Below the pieces are notes generated by a model that was given only the letters and a program-made list of their open reading frames with translations, searched no databases and was not told the origin of the DNA. Shown piece after piece: positions 1 to 11,000 of a stretch of 38,319 bases of DNA; position 1 is the first letter of the stretch, and each line of letters begins with the position of its first letter. This stretch comes from Phoronis australis (lineage: Eukaryota; Phoronida; Phoronidae). The position numbers and the translations under genes are program-made. The DNA is taken from the NCBI GenBank assembly GCA_002633005.1, contig NMRA01000278.1:292275-330593 (forward strand). The letters run 5' to 3'.

Positions 1-182
1 ATATATGAGGTATATGGTACATGTGAAGCTCAAATAATTATATATTTATTGGAAATGGATTGTTTTTGTTTTAATATATGAGGTATATGGTACATGTGAA
101 GCTCAAATAATTATATATTTATTGGAAATGGATTGTTTTTGTTTTGATATATGAGGTATATGGTACATGTGAAGCTCAAAGT
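1..182. repeat. 73-bp tandem repeat at left edge (about 2.5 copies)
   Basis: Copies begin at 1, 74 and 147 with ATATATGAGGTATATGGTAC. The array is cut by the window edge on the left and stops just before a single N at 189, which probably marks an assembly join. Confidence 0.9.
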
Positions 183-399
183 CACCTTNATATAATTGCT
201 AAACAAAACAGGGTGTATTTATAACACATTAACATTCATTGAGTCTGTTGCTATGTATGTCACCAGGACATTTTTTTATAAATTGCCCCAAAAAAGCTCA
301 ACAAGATGTTGGATGTTAACCAAAATAGTTCAGGACACACCCAACAACATACTTCATGTGACGAAAAAATAAGTTTCCTAATTTTGAATAGGAACATTG

Positions 400-1015
400 C
401 TTTTGGCCATTTTGAAAAAATACGATATCCTGACGTAGTTTATCGATGCCGACTTAATCATATTTCCATATGGTTCATGTGGTGTCTTGTTCTTCAACCG
501 GTTTGTTAAGTTGTAGAGTGATTACGACTGTGTGGTGATCAAAATTGCCAACAGGAGGTAGTACAGAACATGATTCAATGATACTCAAATTGTTTGTTAT
601 GCAGAGATCAATACATGATTGAGAAATCTCAGCCATGGCGCATTAAGTAGATGTATGCAAGTTGAATAAAAAGTAAGATGTAGTCCAGCTGTATCGTCAT
701 GACGGCATCACAGTACCTTGCAGGTGGTTGAGTTTCGGGCACCATTTATGATTCTAAACGCTATTGGGCTTAGCTAGAGCTTTGAAATAATGTTTTCTTT
801 CATCTGGTGACTGGTGATCGGTAAACCAACCTATGACGAAAGTTTCTGTGACCGAAATCAATTTCGATCCAGTAGTTCAATAACTGAGGACAAGTTAAAA
901 TGGGACAAAATTTAAATATGAGTGTGTTTATTGTGAACAGGGTGATGCCAGAGCCACTATATACTGTGACAGCTAGTGTTATGTAATCACCTCTCAGGGG
1001 ATATGGATGTGTCAC
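400..1015 (-). pseudogene. Decayed non-LTR retrotransposon endonuclease fragment
   Basis: On the minus strand, about 1015-800 reads ...LLNYWIEIDFGHRNF...VYRSP, matching the WxEI...YRPP block of apurinic-type endonucleases from CR1/L2/Jockey-like elements. About 636-480 reads SCIDLCITNN...SVLPPVGNFDHHTVVITL, matching the C-terminal D-LxxTN ... SDH block. After an in-frame stop, TIWKYD...IDKLR resembles the usual linker that follows the endonuclease. The parts are collinear on the minus strand, interrupted by stops and frame changes. This is a dead copy, identified by motif memory only. Confidence 0.68.
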
Positions 1016-1530
1016 TTCCTGGTCAAATCAAGACTGAAAACATGTTTTTCTTCACAGCCAGTCTTATACAAGGTGATGTGGGGCCCCTATGAAGACGTTA
1101 AAAAGACGAATTAATTCAGGTGGAATTCTGTTTTAATGCTGCTTCGTGACGCAATTTTCTACAAATCCATGAAAATCATTCGTGTTTTTTGAAACCATTT
1201 CACACATTTTTTTTCTGTTTCCATCATCACATTCCCGTTGCTGACAGATAAATCTCTAAGTCCAGCTGATCGAATCTTCGAAACCGCGCGTTTTTGTTTT
1301 TCGTATCTTAGCAGTGAAAAGCAAGGAGTGTACATTATAGAATAGTCCAGTCAATGAGCTAGCTATCTTGTAGAGTTCACTACGCCTTCTTGCCATTCGC
1401 AGCAATGGTTATCGGTAGAAAAGTTAGCGCCCCACTGAACCATAACACTGATCGATAACTTCATACTTCAATGATGTTCGATGTGCAATAAAATTACTGT
1501 GTGATTGAAAATGGCCAGAACCAGTTTTGT
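1016..1530. other. No recognisable gene
   Basis: AT-rich sequence between the two retrotransposon fragments. Nothing with coding character was seen. It may belong to the same decayed elements. Confidence 0.5.
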
Positions 1531-2064
1531 TTATAGATATCCGAAATTATTAAACTCGGTCATAGCCGCTCGGATTCCCGACTTGACTCGTGCTCTTCTC
1601 CGACCAGCACCATTTAACAAGTATTTAATTTTTCCTACCCAAGGAGAGGTATATATATTTGCCTCAGACATGTATTTGAATAATCTAAACATTGTACAAG
1701 AAAGTTTTGACGCTTTTCCATTTTTCAATCTTAAATTCAACATTCGTGATCGTCGGACCATTTTTTCAATTTATATCTACCCAATTAATTCACCAAGTAC
1801 TTTACAATTTGCTGTATTTTTATTCAGTTTTAGAATGCTTTTACCGAATTCCATGTAAAAGGTCTCCAGTGCTTCACAATTTTCATGTCTCCAAACTTCT
1901 GAGCCGTATAAAAGAATTGGTGCTTGGCAGCAGAGACCGTCTTTTTGCTTGGTATGTGCCCCCCGAAAAGCAAATTCAGTAATCCCGTCATGCCTTGTAA
2001 ACCAGGAAGTAAAAGTTTTGCGGCTGCGCACATTAAACATGTGAAATGTATTCATTTGTTTCAA
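1531..2064 (-). pseudogene. Decayed non-LTR retrotransposon reverse-transcriptase C-terminus
   Basis: The minus-strand frame contains APILLYGSEVWRHENCEALE and later KVLGELIG, then after two stops (within 1770-1779) continues in the same frame with MVRRSRMLNLRLKNGKASKL and SPWVGKIKYLL. This order (P-ILLYGSEVWG, long spacer, YGELGRYPL, then KSKLS...W-x-x-KI) is the standard C-terminal part of CR1/L2/RTE-type RT ORFs. It lies on the 5' side (minus strand) of the endonuclease fragment, in the wrong order for one element, so it is a separate insertion or a rearranged one. Confidence 0.72.
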
Positions 2065-2353
2065 AACACTGTCAAGACTTGTTCTTAACTGTAGTGTTGT
2101 AATTATTTATTTCATCAGTTTCTGTACTCGTGAGTAATTGTGAATTTTGTTCCCCTTCTCTGTTCAAAATGTTGATTGGCTATAATTTGGGGTTGGTTGA
2201 GTAAAATTTCAACGCTTGAATGAATCGGTGTATGACTAGTCCGTGAATAACATTCAATGAAGCTTGTGGGCTTGGTAGTTTGGTACCTTTGCGTAGTGTG
2301 TTTTCATCAATGTTCATTGCTATACACGGAAAAGGTTTAGGGAGGTTTTATAA

Positions 2354-2601
2354 GGTTGCATGTCATTTCCAGAAGTCACATCCCCTTCCGCGGATCAAGT
2401 ACCGTGTCTGCCCCCTCCCTCCCCTTCTGGTCTGCTGCGTCTCTGGTCTGGGTTTCGACCGCAGTGGGTGGAGCATGGCTCTCAAATGCCCCCAAGAAGA
2501 GTGGTGACATCCTATTTGGTCGTGGGCTCTACCATTGTTCGGTACCAATCAAAGTTTTGCCAGGACCGAGACTTGAACTATACAATATTAGCAGTTGGCA
2601 G
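2354..2601 (-). repeat. GC-rich repeat body next to SINE copy
   Basis: Composition is clearly different from the AT-rich surroundings. On the minus strand a further tRNA B-box-like string (GTTCAAGTCTCGGTCCTGG, about 2557-2575) is visible. It is probably the 3' body of the SINE that starts at 2754; the boundaries are approximate. Confidence 0.45.
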
Positions 2602-2754
2602 TGTAGTAATACTAGCCGAGATTACCCGACCCAGGAATCAAAGCAGCGACCCCCATAGAACTGGCAAGCGTGCTAACCATTCAGCTAATGGCAATTGCCC
2701 GTTAGCGAGTGGCTAACAGAGGCTCATATATGATTCACCGGAAGCACGTCTACA
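2602..2754 (-). mobile_element. tRNA-derived SINE, copy 1
   Basis: The minus strand has an A-box-like TAGCTGAATGGTTAGCACGC and, about 30-35 nt on, a B-box-like GATTCCTGGGTCGGG, the internal RNA polymerase III promoter of a tRNA. The same ~150 bp recurs at 2999-3152 with about 90% identity. No intact cloverleaf is claimed. Confidence 0.72.
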
Positions 2755-2998
2755 ACATCCCCCCCTTTCCTACGGAACGGGCACGCCACCAGGAAGGTGA
2801 ACACCAGGATGTCTCCTATACGTAGGTCATCAACGTCCCTTGGTACTTTTACCACCACAACACACAGGTGAAAACAAGGTATTCTGTCATACACAGGTCC
2901 TTGACTCCTGCAACCTTCCATGCGCGCCGTCCCGAGGTCCGCAGGTACTTGTTGGCAGTGCTTCATTGGTAGATCATCCGTTTGCCGACTACGCCATT

Positions 2999-3152
2999 TG
3001 TAGTAATAGCCGAGATTACCCGACCCGGGAATCGAATCAGCGACCCCCATAAAACTGGCAAGCGTGCTAACCATTCAGCTAATAGACAATTGCCCGTTAG
3101 CGAATGGCTAACAGAGGCTCATATGTGATTCACCGGAAGCACGTCTACAACA
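2999..3152 (-). mobile_element. tRNA-derived SINE, copy 2
   Basis: The A box reads TAGCTGAATGGTTAGCACGC and the B box GATTCGATTCCCGGGTCGGG; the latter is closer to the tRNA consensus than in copy 1. Orientation is the same and it lies about 397 bp from copy 1. Both copies carry the same 5' flank (GTAGACGTGCTTCCGGTGAA on the minus strand), so the pair may be a dimeric or tandem-inserted element. Confidence 0.74.
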
Positions 3153-3223
3153 ACAGCATGGTAGCCGAGCTTCCAAGCCATTCAGTTAAGAAGCAGTTAC
3201 CACTTGGAAAAATTTAGGGCTCG

Positions 3224-3282
3224 ACTTTACGTGGCTGTGTGTCACACCCGCAACGGGCCAGAAGTCACGTGCCACGTAAAGT
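3224..3282. repeat. 12-bp perfect inverted repeat (hairpin)
   Basis: ACTTTACGTGGC (3224-3235) and GCCACGTAAAGT (3271-3282) are perfect reverse complements separated by 35 nt. The right arm overlaps a CACGTG. It could be the remnant of a small foldback element; function unknown. Confidence 0.6.
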
Positions 3283-3400
3283 GTGAAGGAAATATCGGGA
3301 AGAACTCTGTACTCGCGCAGTCAGACCAACTTTGTTCCGCTCACTAGTCTGAAGGTCTTTTCAAGCGTATTGACTTTAATACCTTATTCAATTTAGGTCA

Positions 3401-3569
3401 GTCTAAATCACGTTTTTGCATTGGGTCTAAATCACCTTTTGCATTGGATCTAAATCACCTTTTTCATTGGGTCTAAATCACCTTTTGCATTGGATATAAA
3501 TCACCTTTTGCATTGGGTCTAAATCACCTTTTGCATTGTGTCTAAATCAGCTTTTGCATTGGGTCTAAA
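3401..3569. repeat. 23-bp minisatellite, about 7 copies
   Basis: The unit is close to TCTAAATCACCTTTTGCATT plus GGG, with a few substitutions per copy. Confidence 0.9.
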
Positions 3570-3647
3570 ATTCTTAAGATCAACAATGAATGTTAGTGCG
3601 CCTTACTATATCCGTATCGCAAAAGGCTCCTTAGACAACAATGAGTT

Positions 3648-3706
3648 GTAATTACGGAGATGACCTAATTACGGAGATGACCTAATTATGGAGATGACCC
3701 AATTAC
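3648..3706. repeat. 17-bp tandem repeat, about 3 copies
   Basis: The unit is TAATTACGGAGATGACC, with single-base changes in the last copy. Confidence 0.8.
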
Positions 3707-4457
3707 TGTAGCACCTTGTAGTGACCAAGGAGCTTTTCACGTCTTGTTTTGGAGGGAAGAGTGATTCTGGATGATGTCTTTAAAACCAGTAGTTGGATTT
3801 CGATAAAACTGGGCATAGAGGTACTATTGCTATAGATGCCTTGTGAGAGGGGAATTTTTTGGGGTAAGGGAGAAATTCTACTCTCCCAGTCACCAACAAT
3901 GACACCCCACTCCTGTTGCAAGCCTTCATAGGCTCGGCCTCAAGTAGTCAAAACTAACTTTTTGTGCTCTTTCAGATTGTCACGTGTGTGAGTTACAAAT
4001 GATTCCAATCTTCAAGGGGAATTTTTTTATCAATTGGGGGAAAATTTTGGCCTCGTGAATGGATTTTTGCTGTTTTTTCAATGCTTTCAGAAGGAAATGA
4101 GTCCGTTGTTCAAGGGATTGAGGGCCCTGATTGTGCCAGCACCATTTGATTTTCGGGCTGTTTCAACTACTACAGCATCTCCTAGTGGTCATCTTGTGTT
4201 TCGGGTGATATTAAGTTTTTACTGTAAAGTTTCTGGGTTTTTCAACTGTTTTTATGGTGTGATTTAGAACTGGCTGTAGTCTGAACTGATGGACGTGAGT
4301 CAAGAAAATGCAGAATAATATGTGTATGCCTGACCTTTCCCCAGTTCAATTCGATGAACAACAAGCAAAATGGTAGGTTTTGGTACATTAGTGGGGGACA
4401 TGTTGTGTGTAAATTTCATGAAGATTGAAGAAACTTCATTTTACCAAATAATAATTG
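3707..4457. other. No recognisable gene
   Basis: Intergenic or 5' intronic sequence. The small ORFs on both strands have no recognisable motif and no supporting splice structure. Confidence 0.5.
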
Positions 4458-5015
4458 GAAATATTCCTTTTTTATAGGCCAGGGACTAGTTATTCCAGGT
4501 TCCCTAGTGGTCAATATTGAATTTGCTTGCAGTCAGCCATTAGACTAGCTATTCTGGGTTGTTTTGCCTAATTATGTTTTGCCATGCAGCATGTTAAAAT
4601 TGTTATGATAAAAGAAATTAGGCCTGTGGAGCCACGTGCTGTAGGAGGGTTTGGGGATGGGGTGTAAAGGGCCGCTACGTGCTGTAGGAGGGTTTGGGGA
4701 TGGGGTGTAAAGGGTCGCTACGTGCTGTAGGAGGGTTTGGGGATGGGGTGTAANGAAATATTCCTTTTTTATAGGCCAGGGACTAGTTATTCCAGGTTCC
4801 CTAGTGGTCAATATTGAATTTGCTTGCAGTCAGCCATTAGACTAGCTATTCTGGGTTGTTTTGCCTATTATGTTTTGCCATGCAGCATGTTAAAGTTGTT
4901 ATGATAAAAGAAATTAGGCCTGTGGAGCCACGTGCTGTAGGAGGGTTTGGGGATGGGGTGTAAAGGGCCGCTACGTGCTGTAGGAGGGTTTGGGGATGGG
5001 GTGTAAAGGGCCGCT
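4458..5015. repeat. Duplicated ~260-300 bp block around a single N, with a 43-bp minisatellite
   Basis: 4458-4753 and 4755-5015 are nearly identical and abut a single N at 4754. Both end in a 43-bp repeat (contains GTGCTGTAGGAGGGTTTGGG), three copies on the left and two on the right. The small differences (one or two bases, copy number) are what two alleles would show. Confidence 0.85.
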
Positions 5016-5224
5016 ACTGCACTATAGTGTTCTCCACAACCTGTTTTGACTCGTAACTGCATCAACTTTGAATTTTGACATGGCGAGTTTGGCTTCCAAG
5101 CGTCGAGTTTGAAAACCTACACAACGAGTTTGAATTATTGGGAGATTAATCATTTTTTGAGAAATTGGATTTTTGGCACCAGTTCATTGCATTTGCCCTG
5201 TAATTCAAGTTTGTATTTTCTTTT

Positions 5225-5494
5225 GTGGAGAGCACTGCACGGACAAGGCTAGTTGTAGAGAGCACTGCACGGACAAGGCTAGTTGTAGAGAGCACGGCAC
5301 GGACAAGGCTTGTTGTAGAGAACACTGCACGGACAAGGCTAGTTGTAGAGAGCACGGCACGGACAAGGCTAGTTGTAGAGAGCACTGCACGGACAAGGCT
5401 AGTTGTAGAGAACACTGCACGGACAAGGCTAGTTGTGGAGAGCACGGCACGGACAAGGCTAGTTGTAAAGAGCACTGCACGGACAAGGCTAGTT
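5225..5494. repeat. 30-bp minisatellite, 9 copies
   Basis: The unit contains GAGAGCACTGCACGGACAAG then GCTAGTTGTA. Because 30 is a multiple of 3, several frames on both strands stay open through the array; these ORFs are not genes. Confidence 0.95.
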
Positions 5495-7660
5495 GTAGGT
5501 TCTAGGCATAGGTTTTCCTTTATTTGGCGCACCTCCTTTTATCAAAGGTGAATAGTGTTGTCCTTGCTTAGCAACAGTACTACAAGTACTGAACTACTGA
5601 GTAGTCAAAGTTTCACACTGTTGACCCTCTGACCTATTTTCAGGGTAAAGAATCCATTGTCAGGACTCGGCAAGTCGTCAACAGTGAGCCACAGTAAGTC
5701 CACACTGGGTGGGTGATAGATATTGCTTATTAAAGAAGCTATAAGGATTTGAATTTTAATATTAAGTAACTGTAAAACCTCACCAATTTCATGCAGAAAT
5801 AATTTCCAAAATTGATTTTTTAATAGTTTCTAATCTTCGTTTATGGATACAGTTTCTAAAAACTTTGTCTGCTTGTGGCTGTAGTACAGCACTTAAAACT
5901 AGATAAACACTTAGCTGGACGTGTTATTTAGAAAACTACAAAAAAATTGGCTTGTCTGCCATTTTGTATCCTAAACTGGAAAGCATTTAATATACCGCAT
6001 GAATTTGCCTCATGAAATCTTTCACAAAATCTTCAAAATGCATTCCCAGAAAACTTATATGTTACAAAAAGAACATATTAAATCATCTTAATAAAGTAAC
6101 ATTGTATGTTATCGTCTTAATGAAGTAACATGGTATAGTATGATTGTAATGAATAATTCGAAAGGCTTACTGCATTCTTGCGAAAGCTTAAAATTGTGTG
6201 TGGCAGCTGTATTGCTTAGATACAATGGGATAAAATTGTCTTAAAACTATTTTGTTAATGATATTTTATTATAAAGCTCCACTAATCTTCTTCATTGTGC
6301 CCCTAACTGAAAAATGTTTACTGTAGTCTAATGGAAACCATCTAATGTTGGGCTGCTTTGCCATCCCGCAGTTGGTGTATTTGTGAAATCATCTGAATTG
6401 TTTCTACACCCTATCCTAGTTTCACTTGATTTTGGTTGCATTTTGTATAACTGCAACTTTCTTGTGAGAAACACATCCATCATACAATACCATGCAAAAT
6501 CAGGCGAGTGAAATGCCTGTTTCACGTGCGGTGTCCTTTAGTGCATTTACACTGACAAAATGGCTACTAGTGAAATGATAGGTCACACAGTCTGGAATGT
6601 TGAATCTTGGGACTGAGCTGCAAGAAAAAATTCATTCCATGAGTCGATGTTTCTCACCTCGAGTGTTTTACAAGTGTTTTGTGTATGTGGGGTGTGCTTC
6701 TCAGTGTGTTTGTTCTTATCTATGTGTCATGCTTTGGCTATTTGTGAGCTAGCTGACTAAGTTTACTTTTCATCACGTCCTACTGGCAGGCCAGCATGCC
6801 TAGATAATTACAGGGTGAATCATGTTTTCAGGTCTATCCAATGTTTCTGTGCATGAAAATACTGCAATGTATATATTTCTTTCAATTTGAAATAACTTAA
6901 GATAACTTCTAAAATTAGCTGATGGGCATTTTCATTCAGAAATTGGACACAATGAAATTCCAGTTGCCTGTCATATTGTGCCCTGGTCACTTTATAATTT
7001 CTTTGACTTTAGAGCTCCTGTTTGAATCCTTTGGTCTTGAGGCACAATTTTCCATGCTGAACTTGTTCCCAAAATTCTTGATGTTATTCTGTATGTGATG
7101 CATGACTTTACCACCAGCGATGTCTTCTTTTTCAGAAGTTACTATCCTGTTTATGTCATTCCATTAATTTAGGAATCTTCAGTTTACTGAATCCAGTCAT
7201 GCTGCTAGAGAGGGTATCGAAACAAACTAAGCTTTATTTTTAAATGACTTATTCTTTTTAAAATTACATTGGTAAAAAGTTCAATTTCGGACCTGAGAAG
7301 TTGGGCCCCTGATGGCAATGTTGGGGCCCCAAAATGGAAGCATTGAGGGCCCTGAACTCTTTTTCTGAAGTACAAAAACCACAGTCTGGATCCTTATCTT
7401 TGAGGTGTACTTTTACCCCCTAATAGAACGGCAAAATTTTCGAGAGCTTGGTAGTGAAAAATGTGCTTCTGAAGTTTGGAGCAATGCCGGTGTGTTTGTG
7501 CTTTGGCTGGAAAGGAATGATGTGACAGAGAAAGCATTAGGAACTGTTTCACAGCACCATGCATTTCATAGATAGATTTGTACAAAAAGCAGTCTTTTGC
7601 ACTACAAAGTGTATTGTTATCGAAATATCTTGAATTGTCTTGCTTTGTTTATAATTCCAG
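5495..7660. other. Upstream region of exon 1; one weak candidate non-coding exon
   Basis: No coding exon is recognisable. At 5644-5693 a 50-nt segment is flanked by CTGACCTATTTTCAG and a GTAAGT, so it might be a 5'UTR exon of the gene. The base before GT is A rather than G, and there is no other support. No convincing core promoter was seen. Confidence 0.25.
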
Positions 7661-8001
7661 AACCAGCAAAGATGGGCCACTGCTTGTTTTTGACAGGTGT
7701 TCATTAGATCACGGAATGGAAGATAGTAAGAGTTTCAGTTCTCTTGACTCTAACAATGATGAATATGTTGTTGTAAGTCCAGACCCGAAACTTCGTATCC
7801 CTGACAACGGTAACCACGGTGACTTGGAGAAAAAGATGAGTGAAGCCCTTGGTGATGCGGGAGGCTCAGAGACTGTTGAGGCAGAGACGTTTGAGTCAGA
7901 CCTGGAGAACTGGAGGATGACGGAAAGTGGGGAGACAGTGACATCTGGTGAGAACGGAGATGAACCATGTGAGAATGGATCTGGTGAGAACGGTAAACAA
8001 G
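7661..8001 (+). CDS. RABGAP1: RABGAP1 exon 1 (5'UTR plus start codon; residues 1-95)
   Basis: The start ATG is at 7716-7718, with purine at -3 and G at +4. It is chosen because the peptide [20 protein letters not shown] resembles the RABGAP1 N-terminus (Ser-rich, then D/E-[FY]-V-x-V-S). The frame is open upstream to about 7578, so the exon must be bounded by an acceptor. Two candidates exist: AG at 7659-7660 (exon from 7661) and AG at 7695-7696 after a T-rich tract (exon from 7697); either leaves a short 5'UTR. The last ~20 residues are Gly/Glu/Asn-rich with three GEN or CEN repeats. The donor AAG|GTATGC is at 8002, phase 1. The rest of the 5'UTR and the promoter are not identified. Confidence 0.85.
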
Positions 8002-11000
8002 GTATGCCTCTACGTTATCCTATATGAATTGACCTTTTGGGTCAAATAACGGTAATTTGTCCTCATTGTTATTGTTTTAGAGTTGACATATGATCTTGAA
8101 ATTTGGTGCACAAGTAGTCATAAGGAGAACATGTACTGTGCCTAACAGGATTTGGTTCAAGACGGCCATTTTTAATGTTTTATTTGTAATTTTATAGAAG
8201 ACTACATTGTGGACAGAATTTAATCTCTCAATTTGATTAAACTTTTCTTTATTCCAATCTAGAATTGATGGTAATACTAAACAAAAGCACAAAAGTCTCA
8301 TTAAACCATTGCCATCATTTTAATTAATGAAACAATTGCAAATTTTCAGTCCAAGAAGTTCTGTTGTAAAATACTTACTGTGTCAACTGGTGTTGAATTT
8401 TGTATTCTCTACTACAAGATTGTAATAATATATTGAAGATTGAAAATAATTGAATTGTTATTATTTGGATTAAAGGAAATTTAAAAACAAGTTTCAGACA
8501 GAAATTTTTGTCATAAGCGGAATTTCCGATAGTGCAGATGAACATAAAAATCTTTCAGAGAACACTTATTGATCCTTTTCTTTTTTCAATACATGTGTGA
8601 TTGTGATTGGTGTATAGTGAATGTAAATAATTAGGGAGGACTTATCAACCAAGGCAATTTTATTTGTAATACAATTGTTTTCAAGTTAAACAACTTTGGA
8701 AAATTATTCAGAAAATATAGCATGGAAACACTGAATAACATTTTTGAAAACAAGTTATGGCAAGGTAGAACTGACAAAAAATACAAGAAAAAAGTTCTGC
8801 ATCGTTGAATAGATAGCATCCAAAGTGTACAGTTGGTGTAACTGAAGTTGTTAAATTTAGAATTTTTTATTTAGTGTATCTTAAAAAACACCTTTCAGTT
8901 TTGTCATTATGGACAGGATTGGAGGTCTACCTACTTAGGGTTATGTTGATCCTATCAACATGTCTCTGTATTTATCCGAATAACAGCAAAACTATAGAAT
9001 GATTTAAACTCGGTGAAGGTGCATGTTTTGTTAAAGTAGAAAGCTTGTACAATATGATTTTTTCTTTTACTTTTTAACAATATGTTGTTAATTGGGTCAT
9101 GTGAGATTTATTGATAGTGAAACATCACTGTCAATAACTTGACCCAAAAAATATGATACAACTGTTTCTCCAAAACTCTGTTACAGTTGCCTAAATCNCC
9201 TTAACATATTGAAGGACTTTTCTGCTTACTAACTTGTAACCTTAACATATTGAAGGACTTGTCTGCTTACTAACTTGTAACCTTAACATATTGAAGGACT
9301 TGTCTGCTTACTAACTTGTAACCTTAACATATTGAAGGACTTGTCTGCTTACTCACTTGTAACCTTAACTTGAAGCCAGTGTCAGCTCAGTTCAATATTT
9401 AACCAAACAATACGCTGATGGACATGTCTTAATATTTAACCAAACAATACGCTGATGGACATGTCTTCAATATTTAACCAAACAATACGCTGATGGACAT
9501 GTCTTCAATATTTAACCAAACAATACGCTGATGTACATGTCTTCAATATTAATTTTCCTTCTCGTTATGGTAAATGAATTTAAAAACAAGTTGGTAAGCA
9601 GCACCCCTGTATCAACATGAAATTTCCTTTCTATTCTCTCATTAGAATTTTGTAAAACTGACATTTTCGGATTTTGAAGTTGTTAATTTAATTTTTTAAG
9701 ATTTCAAAATCGTTTCTTAATTTTTTGAACAGGCTAAATATATGTTTCAGTTTTCTTAATAGGCTGTTTTAAGACACATTCGTTGGTGATTCTAAGTTGG
9801 AAGAACTAATGCTTCTATAATATACCTGGACGAATTTTCTGTCAGCAACTTTCCAGCCCATGATGCTGAATCATTATTTTTGTTCTCATAAATACAATCT
9901 CTAACGATTTTATTTTAAAAAATTCACTTTTGGTACAGAACTTGGATATGATAAAGCATCATTTCAGTACTGTATACTATTTACATACCAATGAGAGAAT
10001 GACATTTCACCTTTCTGCCATATTGTGTCTTAAGTTGACGAAATTTTACCATAATAGTTGGCCAAGATATCTGTGCAAAAGTATTTAAAAATTTTCAGAC
10101 ACCTTCAAATTGTTGTTAATAAATGACTAGATCTCTTGTTTTCAAAAATACTTAATAACCTTTAAGGTTAAGGAAGGTGCAAGTTTGCAAGTCTGTGCAT
10201 AATTAAAAGTTCTGTGAAATCCTGTTTCCAGCAAATTCCAATTTCTCTCAAGATCTTGCAAGTTTAAATTGTCTTTTAACAAAATTAGGAGACAGTTTTT
10301 ATGGTTGGTCACTGATTATTGTTTTCTGTAGAGGAATTCCAGCTATGAAAACACTGGGGTTACACTGACAAGCCTACATGGGAACCTTATTGGTTTCCAT
10401 GGTAACCTTAGTCTGGGAGATTTTATGACCTTTTGCCTGACCTCTTTTAATAATTGCTCCTGAACATTAAGGATGCATCTGCATTAAACAGAGTTTTTTT
10501 TCAGTGTGAAATGAATTAGCACAAAAGTCGTGTGTTTCATGTTGAAGAAATGTGAGAGGTTGTGGTTTGTATTGGCATGGGGATTTGGCTGAAATGTCTG
10601 TCGTGTGCACGTGGTGAGTAGTGTAGGACTGCAGTCTGATACTGTATCACTGGCACTGACTGCGTTGTTTGTGTTGAGACATAGCTGGATTTGAAATGGC
10701 AGTGAGTGAGCTCTGTGTATCCTTGCTTTTGATTATTGATTATCATGAACATCTATTGTTTCCTACTGCTGAAAACAGGAGTTGACCATCTGGTTGAAAA
10801 ACTGGTGTTTCAGAAGGCTTGGGTTGTTTTGACACTGTTTTCCATGTGCGTTTTGAAGTCTGGAAGTTTTACTGGACTTAAGTGCAAATTTTGAAAAATG
10901 ACAAGTTGTGGAATATATGCCACTTAGTAGCAAGTTTGTTGGACAAGTAATGTGGCTACATCACTCGTGAAACACTGACCTTCTACTTGTGTGGTCTTAC

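Noticed and set aside
2999-3152. A functional tRNA gene on the minus strand
   Set aside because: A and B boxes are present, but I could not form a proper acceptor stem or anticodon arm, and a second copy exists; a SINE fits better.
3401-3569. CRISPR-like direct repeats
   Set aside because: The units are head-to-tail without unique spacers, and the sequence is eukaryotic. The same holds for all other tandem arrays here.
5146-5551. Four overlapping ORFs of 93-128 codons on both strands
   Set aside because: They are translations of a 30-bp tandem array; period divisible by three keeps frames open. No splice or start signals.
5644-5693. Non-coding 5' exon of RABGAP1
   Set aside because: It has acceptor and GTAAGT signals, but a poor base before the donor and no independent support. 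Kept only as a weak note in the region entry.
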